From Acidobacteriota bacterium (GTDB lineage Bacteria; Acidobacteriota; Blastocatellia; Pyrinomonadales; Pyrinomonadaceae), in contig JADKEF010000001.1 of NCBI GenBank assembly GCA_016718135.1, forward strand, positions 307,001 to 371,000: a stretch of 64,000 nt of DNA. Reading direction: 5' to 3'. The notes under the pieces are model-generated. The model made no database searches, had not been told where the DNA came from, and saw nothing but the letters and a program-made list of their open reading frames with translations. Below are positions 25,381 through 34,527 of the stretch, in pieces. Position numbers and translations under genes: made by a program. Numbering within the stretch: position 1 is the stretch's first letter; every line of letters begins with the position of its first letter.

Positions 25381-27369
25381 GTGCAATTCCGTCTCATTTC
25401 TGAAAACACTCCCAAGGGCGACCAGCCCGAAGCCATAAAGCAGATAGTCGACGGCCTTAACGAGGGGGCTGATCATCAGGTTCTGCTAGGTATCACCGGT
25501 AGCGGTAAGACGTTTACGATCGCGAATGTGATCGAGCAGACGCAGCGTCCGGCTCTTGTACTTGCGCACAATAAAACGTTGGCGGCGCAGCTTTATCAGG
25601 AATTTAAGACATTCTTTCCGGAGAACGCGGTCGAGTATTTTGTTTCTTATTACGATTACTACCAGCCCGAGGCCTATGTTCCGGCGGCCGACCTTTACAT
25701 AGAAAAGGAAGCGACGGTCAATGAAGAGATCGACCGTTTGCGGCTATCCGCAACTCGTGCGCTATTCGAGCGGCCCGACGTGATCGTAGTCGCGTCGGTC
25801 TCGTGTATCTATGGTCTTGGCGATCCGGATGCGTATTTTGGAATGCTCGTTTTCATCGAGCCCGGAATGAAGATTAAGCGTGAGGATCTTCTCAAACGTC
25901 TTGTCGAACTGCAGTACGAGCGTGTGAATGTCGATTTCGATCGCGGAACATTTCGTGTGCGAGGCGATGTGGTTGAGCTGTTTCCGAGTTATCAGGAACA
26001 GGCGTACCGGATCGAATTCTGGGGCGACGAGATCGATTCGATCTCGACGATCGATCCGTTGCTTGGCGAGGTGCTGGCGAAACATACAACACGGATCCCG
26101 ATCTACCCAAAAACCCACTACGTGATGTCAAAGCCGGTGATAAAACGTGCCGTGCAGACCATAAAGGCGGAACTTGAGGTTCATGAGAAATTCCTCGTCG
26201 AGGAAGGCAAAGTCGTCGAAGCGCAGCGGCTGCATCAGCGGACAATGTACGATCTCGAGATGATCAAGGAGATGGGATTTTGCCGCGGCATCGAGAATTA
26301 TTCTCGCCACCTGACCGGCAAATCACCCGGTGAACCGCCGCCTACGCTGCTCGATTATTTGCCGTCGAACTGCCTGATGGTCATCGACGAATCGCACCAG
26401 ACGGTGCCGCAGCTTGGGGCGATGTTCAAAGGCGACCAGTCGCGAAAAGGGACTCTCGTCGAATACGGTTTTCGTCTTCCAAGCGCTAAAGACAATCGGC
26501 CGTTGAACTTTCAGGAGTTCGAAGCTCGGGTTGGTCAAACGATTTACGTATCGGCAACTCCGGGCAACTACGAACTCGAAAAGACCGGGGGCGAGGTGAT
26601 CGAGCAGATCATCCGTCCGACCGGTTTGCTCGATCCCGTCGTCGAAGTTCGTCCGGTCAAAGGCCAGATCGACAACTTGCTTGAAGAGTGCCGTGTTCGC
26701 GCCGAGCGAAATGAACGTGTTCTTGTTACAACGCTTACCAAGCGTATGGCCGAGAATCTTAGCGAGTATTTCGCGGAGGTCGGCGTCAAGGTCAGCTACC
26801 TGCACAGCGATATACACACGCTCGAACGTATTAAGATTTTACGCGACCTGCGACGTGGGGAATTTGACGTTTTGGTTGGGATCAACCTGTTGCGCGAAGG
26901 GCTCGATCTCCCCGAGGTTTCGCTTGTTGCCATTCTCGATGCGGACAAAGAAGGTTTTCTGCGTAGCGAACGTTCGCTGATCCAAACGATGGGCCGTGCG
27001 GCTCGTAATTCCGACGGCAAAGCGATCCTTTATGCGGATAAGATCACAAAATCGATGGCTTATGCGATCAGCGAAACCGAACGCCGCCGCGTGATCCAGG
27101 AAGAATACAACACTGAACACGGTATCACTCCAACGACGATCATCAAATCGATCGACGCGACCTTGGTCACGGCGTACGAGGCTGACTACTTCAAAGTGCC
27201 CCTCGAACTCGACAAGTTCGAAGAATATTCGCCGAAGCAACTCAAGGAAACTCTCGCCCAACTTGAAGCCGATATGCGAAACGCCGCAAAGGAAATGAAA
27301 TTCGAACAGGCTGCGGAGATACGCGATCGGCTGAAGTATCTTCGCGAGCGTGAACTCCAATATATTTAG
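25381..27369 (+). CDS. uvrB: Excinuclease ABC subunit B
   Basis: The helicase-like damage-verifying subunit of nucleotide excision repair. Visible are Walker A GITGSGKT (37-44), the beta-hairpin YYDYYQPEAYVP near 90-101 that probes DNA, the DESH-like box VIDESHQTVPQ, helicase motif VI QTMGRAARN, and a C-terminal UVR motif (EMKFEQAAEIRDRLK) for UvrC contact. The 662-residue length is normal. GTG start at 25381, as the family begins M-x-F-x-L. UvrA and UvrC are not in the window. Confidence 0.97.
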   Translation: MQFRLISENTPKGDQPEAIKQIVDGLNEGADHQVLLGITGSGKTFTIANVIEQTQRPALVLAHNKTLAAQLYQEFKTFFPENAVEYFVSYYDYYQPEAYVPAADLYIEKEATVNEEIDRLRLSATRALFERPDVIVVASVSCIYGLGDPDAYFGMLVFIEPGMKIKREDLLKRLVELQYERVNVDFDRGTFRVRGDVVELFPSYQEQAYRIEFWGDEIDSISTIDPLLGEVLAKHTTRIPIYPKTHYVMSKPVIKRAVQTIKAELEVHEKFLVEEGKVVEAQRLHQRTMYDLEMIKEMGFCRGIENYSRHLTGKSPGEPPPTLLDYLPSNCLMVIDESHQTVPQLGAMFKGDQSRKGTLVEYGFRLPSAKDNRPLNFQEFEARVGQTIYVSATPGNYELEKTGGEVIEQIIRPTGLLDPVVEVRPVKGQIDNLLEECRVRAERNERVLVTTLTKRMAENLSEYFAEVGVKVSYLHSDIHTLERIKILRDLRRGEFDVLVGINLLREGLDLPEVSLVAILDADKEGFLRSERSLIQTMGRAARNSDGKAILYADKITKSMAYAISETERRRVIQEEYNTEHGITPTTIIKSIDATLVTAYEADYFKVPLELDKFEEYSPKQLKETLAQLEADMRNAAKEMKFEQAAEIRDRLKYLRERELQYI

Positions 27370-27439
27370 AGAGGCGGATCAAGCCGATTGGGCGGATCAG
27401 GACGGATAAGATAAAATTACCCTTTCCGTAACTGAGACG

Positions 27440-28927
27440 ATGCAGGTAAAAACCCAACTCGAAGATCTACAAAACTATCTCACCGACGCAAGCAATATGC
27501 AGGGCGGACATGCGACGCGCCTATGTATTCCTGAGACGGCGGGCGAGGTCGCGGATATTCTGCATGAGGCGAATGAGCAGGGAATTGCAGTGACGATCTC
27601 GGGGCTCGGACGGGAACGGTTGGTGGTGCGATACCGTTTGGCGGATATGTCGTTTCGCTTGAGCGTTTGAATAGGATGGTTGAGATTGACAGGGAGCGAA
27701 AGATCGCGGTCGTTCAACCCGGCGTTATACTTGGCGATCTGCAAAAAGCAGTCGAGGCTGAAGGGTTGTTTTATCCTCCGGATCCGACGGAATGGAGCTG
27801 TCAGGTTGGCGGAACGGTAGCAACGAATGCTTCGGGTGCGAGAAGTTTTAAGTACGGAGCCACGCGTGATTTTGTGGAGCGGCTCAATGTTGTTCTGGCG
27901 TCAGGCGAGGAGATCGTGATCAGGCGTGGCGAGTTTGTCGCGGATGAGACCGGTTCAGTGTCGGTCGGCTCGATAAAATTCAAAACGCCCAGCTACGAAC
28001 GACCCAACGTGCGAAAGAACGTCAGTGGATATTTTAATGCCGAACCGCTCGACGCGATCGATCTGTTTATCGGTAGCGAAGGTACGCTCGGGGTCATTAC
28101 TGAGATCGAACTCCGCCTGATCGACAAGCCGAAGGAGTTTTTTAGTGGGATCGTGTTTTTCTCGGAGCAGAGCGATCTGTTGGCTTTTGTAGAAGAAGCG
28201 AAGTTGGCGACGTTCGCTGCGAGGAAGAACCCAGTCGCTATCGCTCCCGGTTCTGATATGATCGACGCATCGCTGTTGGAGTATTTTGACGAACAAGCCC
28301 TCAAGTTTATTTCTGAGAAGTTTCCTGAGACACCTGCGGCTTCCGGGGCGATCTTTTTTGAGCAGGAAATGAACGGCGAAAATGAAGATGCTTTACTGGC
28401 CTCGTGGAACGATCTGTTAGAGAAGCATAACGCTAATATTGAACGCTCGTGGTTCGCTACGAATGATCAGGACCGTGAGAAAATGCGGGCATTTCGCCAT
28501 TCACTGCCGGTTTCGGTGAACGAACGGGTCGTCAAGAATAAGCAGAAAAAGATCGGGACTGACATGGCGGTGCCGGATGAGAATTTCCCGGCGTTCTTGC
28601 GTTACTACAAAGAGACGTTGGATGCGAGCGGACTCGAATACGTTATTTTTGGCCACATCGGCGACTGTCATTTGCACGCGAATATGCTTCCAAAGGACGA
28701 TGCGGAAGCCGAAAAAGCCAGACACATTTATGGGCGGTGCGTCGCTCAGGCGATAATGCTCGGCGGAACGGTCTCGGCCGAGCACGGCATCGGTAAAGCT
28801 AAAGCGAAAATACCTTTCCGCGATGATGGGCGAGCGATATCTAAACGAAATGGCCGAGATAAAGCGGGCGTTCGACCCGAAAGGCATCTTGGGCCGTGGG
28901 AACATGTTTGACGAGAGTTACTTATGA
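27440..28927 (+). CDS. FAD-linked oxidase (GlcD/D-lactate dehydrogenase type), two frame breaks
   Basis: The protein has an FAD-binding_4 domain (TAGEVADILHEANEQGIAVT, VVQPGVILGDLQKAVEAEG, CQVGGTVATNASGARS, GSEGTLGVITEIELRL) and a C-terminal oxidase domain (FGHIGDCHLHANMLP, GGTVSAEHGIGKA). The first break is one missing G in the run at 27601-27604; the other frame gives the expected TVGGAIPFGGYVVSLERL. The second is one extra base near 28804, after which the true frame reads LSAMMGERYLNEMAEIKRAF and stops at 28925-28927. That stop overlaps the HAD gene start (ATGA), supporting the corrected frame. It oxidises a 2-hydroxy acid (family knowledge). Confidence 0.78.
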
Positions 28928-29613
28928 TCAAAGCAATACTTTTTGATTTCAACGGGGTCATCATCGACGATGAGCCTATACAGATGCGGGCGTATCAGGA
29001 GTTGCTCTCCGCCGAGGGCGTTGAGGTGACTGATAGGGACTATGCGGCTTCGCATGGGATGGACGACAAGACGTTTGTTCGTGCCGCATACGAGCGGCAC
29101 GGCAAGAAAGTCGATGATGCAAAGATGCATGAGATCATCGCCGCGAAGTTTGTAAAATGGCGTGAGATCGTCGGCGATAATTTGCCGCTTTTTCCGGGCA
29201 TCGGGGATTTTGTCGAGAAGATGTCGCACGAATTTGCGCTTGGCGTCGTCAGCATGGAAAAGGGCGAGCAGATCGAGTACGTGCTCGATAAAGCCGGTCT
29301 GCTCAAGCATTTTTCGGTCATCGTCAGTGCCAACGAAGTGTCCGCGTGCAAGCCTGATCCCGAGTGTTACCGCATCGGATTTCACGACATCGATCTTTTC
29401 CGCATCCGACAGGGACATCTCCCGATGACCCATAGCGAATGTCTTGTGATCGAGGACACCGTGCCGGGGATCCAGGCCGCGAGGAATGCTGATCTTCCTG
29501 CGTTGGGTGTGACGAACACTGTCGATGCCGAGCCGCTTCGCTCTGCAGGTGCGGGAGCGATCGCTAAAGACCTTCGCGATTGGATGCCCGAGAGCATTAG
29601 ACGTATGTTTTAG
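28924..29613 (+). CDS. HAD family hydrolase (beta-phosphoglucomutase-like subgroup)
   Basis: The 229-residue protein has motif I DFNGVIIDDE (nucleophile Asp8; the usual second Asp is Asn10), motif II VSMEKG in place of the usual Ser/Thr form, Lys in CKPDPECY, and motif IV VIEDTVPGIQAA. It probably removes phosphate from a small metabolite. The Asn10 and SME changes are unusual for a phosphatase and may alter activity. Start overlaps the oxidase stop (ATGA), so the two are coupled; a 2-phosphoglycolate-type link is possible but only inference. Confidence 0.85.
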   Translation: MIKAILFDFNGVIIDDEPIQMRAYQELLSAEGVEVTDRDYAASHGMDDKTFVRAAYERHGKKVDDAKMHEIIAAKFVKWREIVGDNLPLFPGIGDFVEKMSHEFALGVVSMEKGEQIEYVLDKAGLLKHFSVIVSANEVSACKPDPECYRIGFHDIDLFRIRQGHLPMTHSECLVIEDTVPGIQAARNADLPALGVTNTVDAEPLRSAGAGAIAKDLRDWMPESIRRMF

Positions 29614-29630
29614 TCGGTACCGTACGCGTC

Positions 29631-29700
29631 AGCGGGCGGCCCGACTTTAAGGCACGTGTTGTATTGAATTCCACGACCATTCCGCCCGCTTAGGCAGGCG
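29631..29700. repeat. REP-like inverted repeat AGCGGGCGG ... CCGCCCGCT
   Basis: Nine-base arms at 29631-29639 and 29682-29690 are exact complements. The right part also contains CCGCC...GGCGG (29682-29701). It lies between the HAD and TPR-like genes and resembles dispersed intergenic repeats. Confidence 0.55.
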
Positions 29701-29711
29701 GTTCTGACTTT

Positions 29712-31202
29712 ATGGATTATTTTATTTCGAAAGAGCGAGCCGAGACCGATCTGCTCGATTGTGCAGCTTTTCTGGCCGAGCGCGTAAAAAGCGCAGATGG
29801 CCATGCCGAGGCGATGAGTGAGATCGTGCCGCGTTATTTGGCTAAGGGCGATGTTGACCTCGCAGCGGAGCTGGCGAATGCCATCGACGATCCGTTCTCG
29901 CGCGATCGTTTGTTGATTCAGGTTGCCGAGAAATGCGCACAGATCGATGATGACGAGTATGCGATGCAGCTCGCGGACTCAATCGAAGACCACGGGCTGC
30001 GTGCTCAGGCTCTCGAACGGCTCGCTCTCGTGAAAGCCGCCAAAAGTCAACCCGAAAAGGCCGCTGAGATTGCTGCAACGATGGAGCATCCCGATTTTGT
30101 CTACGCCGGAATTGCGGTCAATCATGCGATCAACGGCGAGAATGCGGCTTCGGAGAAGATGCTTGCCGAGATAGACTTTCCAGCAGCAAGGGCGAACGCT
30201 TTGCAGCAGATCGCCGCCGCGCATTTGCGGGATGATAAGAAGGAAAAGGCGGCCGAGACATTGGCGGCAGCTTTCGTTGCGGCCGAAGAGATCGAACACG
30301 ACGAAGAACGCATTCGAGCCCTTTGTGACATAGGAAATCTGTACAACGACGCCGGCCGTCGGGACAAGGCAATCGAAACATTTGACCGTGCGAAGGCAGA
30401 CGCTGAATTGCTCGACAATCAGCATCGTGATTATTTTCTCGTGAATTGCGCTCTCGGGTTTCTGTATGCGGGCAGCGAAGACCTTTCCGATCGGACGCTC
30501 GATCTCGTCAGAGATAAAACGCAAATGGCATCCGCTCTGCTCGGCATCGCACGCGATCAGCGGCGAAAGGAACAAAACGACGATGCTTTCGAATCACTCG
30601 AAGAGGCGTATGAGATACTTCGCTCGCAACGCGATATCGAGACCCGCGACAGCCGTGCGAAAAACGGTGTGATCTCGTCTGTGGCGGTTCAATTTGCCGG
30701 ATTTGGAAAGTATGACCGAGCCGTCGAGATCGCCCAGGAAAATCCGGATCCGGCCGAGCAATACGGGGCTCTAACCCAGATCGCCAAGATCCAGGCGTCC
30801 CTCGGCGAAGACGAACTCGCCCGCCAGACGGTGAATGCGATCGACGAAGACTCCGTCCGTCTCTTTGCTCTAATTGCGATATCCGACGCCAGAGCAAAGC
30901 GAAACGAACCCGCGATCGCCTTGCTGGATGAGGCCGCGGAACTGGCTGAAACTGTGCCACAATTCGCATCCCGCTCCGCGATCCTAAACGATATCGCCGC
31001 CAAATATTTCGCCGGCGGCCACCCCGAAAAGGCCCGCTCCACCACCCTCGAAAACCTAGACGTCATTGCCCAGATCCGCGACGAAAGTAGCCAGGCGGCA
31101 TCGATCGCCTCGATCGCCGATGTGTATTCCACGGCCGCTGTCGAACTTGGTGCTGACGAGCAAGAGCAGTTAGCGAAGCTTGTCCGAAAAGTGGAGTGGT
31201 AA
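29712..31202 (+). CDS. Alpha-solenoid (TPR-like) repeat protein
   Basis: The 496-residue protein is made of about twelve degenerate 35-40 residue helical hairpins with a recurring A-x-x-[IL]A pattern, such as ALERLALVKAAKSQPEKAAE, IRALCDIGNLYNDAGRRDKA and ALTQIAKIQASLGEDELA. It is very acidic, with no signal peptide or membrane span, so probably a cytoplasmic scaffold. No specific role is visible. It converges on lysA with a one-base gap. Confidence 0.75.
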   Translation: MDYFISKERAETDLLDCAAFLAERVKSADGHAEAMSEIVPRYLAKGDVDLAAELANAIDDPFSRDRLLIQVAEKCAQIDDDEYAMQLADSIEDHGLRAQALERLALVKAAKSQPEKAAEIAATMEHPDFVYAGIAVNHAINGENAASEKMLAEIDFPAARANALQQIAAAHLRDDKKEKAAETLAAAFVAAEEIEHDEERIRALCDIGNLYNDAGRRDKAIETFDRAKADAELLDNQHRDYFLVNCALGFLYAGSEDLSDRTLDLVRDKTQMASALLGIARDQRRKEQNDDAFESLEEAYEILRSQRDIETRDSRAKNGVISSVAVQFAGFGKYDRAVEIAQENPDPAEQYGALTQIAKIQASLGEDELARQTVNAIDEDSVRLFALIAISDARAKRNEPAIALLDEAAELAETVPQFASRSAILNDIAAKYFAGGHPEKARSTTLENLDVIAQIRDESSQAASIASIADVYSTAAVELGADEQEQLAKLVRKVEW

Positions 31203-31203
31203 G

Positions 31204-32631
31204 TTAGAAGTCACTGGCGATCAGATCTTCAAACGTTTCGCGGCGCCTGATAATTTCTGCTTCACCATTTACACGGACAAGAGCCACCGGCGGCAGAAAC
31301 CGCCCATTATATTGCGAAGCTTGCGCGAGCGAATAAGCACCACAATTTAACAAAGCTAAAACTTCTCCGGGCTCCACGTCGGGTGGGAGCTGGCGATATT
31401 CAGGCAGGCGGCCTCCGCCTTCGATGTCGAAATAGACATCACCTCCGTCGCAGAGCGGGCCGGCGACTTTGTACGGGAAGTCGTGCGGCGCGTCGGAGCG
31501 TTCGGCCGATATCAGATGGTAGTACCATTTGTAGGTCTCCATCGAAAGTAGGATGTTGAAGCCGGCGTCGGTTAGCAGCCAGTGGTCGGCTTCGATTTTG
31601 GATTTTGGATTTTGGATTTTAGATTGCGGAATTGGTCTCTGCTTTGAGTTGCGAACTGTGGTCAGGCAGATTCCCGCGTCGGCGATTATGCTGCGGCCGG
31701 GTTCGAGTAGGAGGGTTAGGTTCTCGATCAAGTGGGCTGAGCCATCCGATTCAAGTTCCTCGCGTATCGCGTGCCATGCAGCATCGATCGCGGCGACTGG
31801 TTCGAAATCAGCCTCGAACATCTGCCGCTGGCCTTCCTCGATCCCAATTTCATCCAAGCCGCCGCGAACGTAATTTATCGGAAATCCGCCGCCGATGTTT
31901 ATGTGGCGAAGTGCTTTTCCGGTCTCGGCGTATATTCGCTTGAGGCCGCTATAAAGAGCCTCAAAGGCCTGTGTGTAAACGATCGGATCAGGATTCTGCG
32001 AACCGACGTGCAGGTGAATGCCGCAGAGGTTGAGGTGTGGTGAATCTTTGTATTCGCGAAATGCCGAGAACGCCTCGTCGGGCATCATGCCAAATTTTGA
32101 GGTTAGCAAGGCGGTCTGCAAGCCTGAGTGCGTATCGGATTCGATCTCAGGGACGAGGCGAAGGCTGACGTTGGCTTTTTTGCAGAGACGTTTGGCGGTC
32201 TCTTCGATCAGCGAAAGCTCGTAAAGGGAATCGACCTGGATCGCGTAGATGCCGTTCTCGATGGCGAGTTCAAGCTCCCAGACCTCTTTGCTGTTGCCGT
32301 TAAAATTGATCTGATCGCCTGAGAAGCCAGCCTTCAGAGCCTTCCACAGTTCACCGCCCGAGTTGACCTCGATATCGCAGCCCGAATCTTTGACGGCCCG
32401 CAGAATGCCCATCGTGGACATTGCTTTAGCGGCGTAGCAGAGTTTCAAAGGGCAGCCGATGACGCCTTGAACCTTCTTCAGACGCTCGATGTTGTGACGG
32501 ATCCGCTGCTCGCTATAAACAAATAGCGGCGTGCCATGCTCGCGGGCAAGCTCGACCGCAGCGACACCGTCGATGTGAAGGCGGCCATTTTTTGTTTCGA
32601 GGAAATTCTCGATCTCCCAGGGTTGAGTCAT
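31204..32631 (-). CDS. lysA: Diaminopimelate decarboxylase-like fold-III PLP enzyme
   Basis: This group decarboxylates meso-diaminopimelate to lysine. Seen are the PLP lysine in LCYAAKAMS, the barrel motifs CDIEVNSGGEL and INFNGNSK, the HLHVGSQ strand, INIGGGFP, EPGRSI, and the partner-site CDGGDVYFDIEGGG. About 475 residues is longer than typical LysA. Part of the excess is a PQSKIQNPKSKIEA insert coded by a 7-nt repeat. A related decarboxylase (carboxynorspermidine or arginine type) cannot be excluded. ATG at 32631. Beside cell-wall recycling genes, a diaminopimelate substrate fits. Confidence 0.78.
   Translation of the reverse strand: MTQPWEIENFLETKNGRLHIDGVAAVELAREHGTPLFVYSEQRIRHNIERLKKVQGVIGCPLKLCYAAKAMSTMGILRAVKDSGCDIEVNSGGELWKALKAGFSGDQINFNGNSKEVWELELAIENGIYAIQVDSLYELSLIEETAKRLCKKANVSLRLVPEIESDTHSGLQTALLTSKFGMMPDEAFSAFREYKDSPHLNLCGIHLHVGSQNPDPIVYTQAFEALYSGLKRIYAETGKALRHINIGGGFPINYVRGGLDEIGIEEGQRQMFEADFEPVAAIDAAWHAIREELESDGSAHLIENLTLLLEPGRSIIADAGICLTTVRNSKQRPIPQSKIQNPKSKIEADHWLLTDAGFNILLSMETYKWYYHLISAERSDAPHDFPYKVAGPLCDGGDVYFDIEGGGRLPEYRQLPPDVEPGEVLALLNCGAYSLAQASQYNGRFLPPVALVRVNGEAEIIRRRETFEDLIASDF
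31594..31621. repeat. Four 7-nt tandem units (GATTTTG) inside lysA
   Basis: Three exact GATTTTG units and one GATTTTA follow head to tail on the plus strand. On the coding strand they give the KIQNPKSKI peptide, absent from normal decarboxylases. Confidence 0.75.
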
Positions 32632-32647
32632 AAGACATAAAGAAACA

Positions 32648-32672
32648 ACGGATTTCACGGATAGGCACGGAT
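32648..32672. repeat. ACGGAT-type dispersed repeat between nagZ and lysA
   Basis: ACGGAT occurs three times in 25 bases (acggatttcacggataggcacggat is 25 bp: units start at 32648, 32657 and 32667). Similar words are common dispersed repeats in bacteria of this type. Confidence 0.45.
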
Positions 32673-32697
32673 GGAGAAAGATCTGCGTGAATCAGCG

Positions 32698-34527
32698 CTA
32701 ATTCGTCGTTTGTTTTCTCATCATTTGAATCCCGGTTCCACGCGGATGAAGGCCGGGCAGCGAGATCGGCAACTTTCCGGTACTATCCTGGAGTCCGAGG
32801 ATCGAACGGGCGGCTGCGCGCTGAAGGCTCGGCATATCTCCGTAGGCCACGATGTAGTTTCTCATCTCGGGGAACGAACTGAGGATGTACGGATTGCCGA
32901 AGCTGATGCCGATCACGGTCTTATTGGCGGCGAGAGCTTCGCGGAGGATAGCGGCTCCGTTTTCCGGAATGCCGACACTGTTCCTCGCACCCGAGCGAAC
33001 GCGGCCGTAGAGCCCGACGATCACTACGTCAGCTTCTCGAACTACCTTTCGGGCTGCGTCAGCTTGAGCCGCAAGCGAATTTTCCTGCAAGTAGGCCTGC
33101 GTAAATCGAAGACCGTTTGACCTCAATGTTCCAGTCAGCGGATTCATTATGTTACCGCCGTCAAAGCCATTCGAGATGCCTAGGACAGCCACCTTCTTCG
33201 AGCGGTCGACAGGCAGGTCGCCTTGGTTCTGTCTTACCAACGTGATAGCTGCGGTTCCGATCTCATCTGTTAGAGCACTAACATCCGCACTCGATACTAT
33301 GCTGTCGATGCGATCGATCGGAGTCATTTTGTCTTTGAAAAGGCCGAGTTCGTGTTTCCATGCGATCTGGCGACGGACGGATTCATCGAGCTTGTCCATC
33401 GGAATTCGGCCGCTCGCGACGGCGGCCTTTATGCCGCGGATCATGACGTCGACGTTCTCGGGTTTTTCAAGAATATCGGTTCCTGCGAGAAACGCCCGGA
33501 CGCCTGCTTCTTCCTGAGTGAAATAGAGCGTCAGCCCGCTCATCGACATAGCGTCGGAAACGATCAGGCCCTTAAAGCCCATCTCTTTGCGGAGAATGTC
33601 GGTCTGCAGCTTGGTTGACAGCGTCGCGGGTATCGTCGCTTTTTCCGACACGATCTCCGAGCCAATTTCGGCATCGCCACCCTGATACACTTTTAGGGGT
33701 TTGATCTCTTCACCATCGATCAGCGGCAGAGCGATGTGGGCGATCATGATCGAGCCGATGCCAGCGTCGATCGCTTTTTTGAATGGAACTAGCTCGAGCG
33801 AATCGAGCCGCGATTTGGGCAAATTGATTATTGGAAGGCCGCGATGCGAATCGACATTTGTATCTCCATGTCCGGGGAAGTGTTTTGCAGTTGCGATTAC
33901 CTGGTGCGACTGAATCCCTTCGGCAAAAGCGGTTCCAAACCGTGCGACGTCGTTAGGATCTTCGCTAAAACTGCGGACGTTGATAACAGGATTCGCGGCG
34001 TTGTTATTAACGTCTAGTACCGGCGCATAGACGTGGCGGATGCCTATAGCCTTTGCTTCGCGGCCCGTGACGACGCCCATTCGTCGGGCGAATTCGGGAT
34101 TTCCGGTCGCAGCTACTGCCATTGCCCACGGGAAATTTGTCGCGTCCTCAAAGCGCATTCCGATGCCGGTCTCAGCATCGAGCGACATCAGCAGCGGCGT
34201 TTTCGCATTTTCCTGCATGCGGTTCGCAATGATCGTCGTCTCATAGATAGGTGCGCCGAAAAAGATGATGCCGCCGAGTTTGTTTTGCGAGATGTGGCGT
34301 TGGAGGTCCTTGAAAAAGAAGCTGTCGCGATTGGCGAATTTGGCGTTGATGCCGATGTGGATCAACTGCCCGACCTTCTCATCGACCGTCATCTTCTTGA
34401 CGTACTTGGTCGCAAAATCTTCCGATTTCTTAGAAGGCCAGAAACCTTTCGTCGGCTGGGCAACCGCCGTTGGCAACGACGTGAAGAGAAGAAGAAAGAT
34501 CAAAAAAGGGCTAAACAGAAACTTCAT
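32698..34527 (-). CDS. nagZ: Exported beta-N-acetylhexosaminidase, family GH3 (NagZ type)
   Basis: About 609 residues with a signal peptide (MKFLFSPFLIFLLLFTSLPT). The GH3 N-domain carries the hallmark KHFPGHGDTNVDSHRGLP with the His/Asp acid-base pair and the nucleophile Asp in IVSDAMSMSG. A C-terminal GH3_C domain follows, making it longer than Gram-negative NagZ and like the Bacillus exported form. It removes terminal GlcNAc from muropeptides (known). Its start lies inside the symporter 3' end (17-bp overlap), so it is coupled to it and part of the sugar recycling operon. Confidence 0.9.
   Translation of the reverse strand: MKFLFSPFLIFLLLFTSLPTAVAQPTKGFWPSKKSEDFATKYVKKMTVDEKVGQLIHIGINAKFANRDSFFFKDLQRHISQNKLGGIIFFGAPIYETTIIANRMQENAKTPLLMSLDAETGIGMRFEDATNFPWAMAVAATGNPEFARRMGVVTGREAKAIGIRHVYAPVLDVNNNAANPVINVRSFSEDPNDVARFGTAFAEGIQSHQVIATAKHFPGHGDTNVDSHRGLPIINLPKSRLDSLELVPFKKAIDAGIGSIMIAHIALPLIDGEEIKPLKVYQGGDAEIGSEIVSEKATIPATLSTKLQTDILRKEMGFKGLIVSDAMSMSGLTLYFTQEEAGVRAFLAGTDILEKPENVDVMIRGIKAAVASGRIPMDKLDESVRRQIAWKHELGLFKDKMTPIDRIDSIVSSADVSALTDEIGTAAITLVRQNQGDLPVDRSKKVAVLGISNGFDGGNIMNPLTGTLRSNGLRFTQAYLQENSLAAQADAARKVVREADVVIVGLYGRVRSGARNSVGIPENGAAILREALAANKTVIGISFGNPYILSSFPEMRNYIVAYGDMPSLQRAAARSILGLQDSTGKLPISLPGLHPRGTGIQMMRKQTTN

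Noticed and set aside
29620..29705. Possible rho-independent terminator after the HAD gene
   Set aside because: The arms are GC-rich but 42 bases apart and have no T tract; better described as a REP-like repeat.
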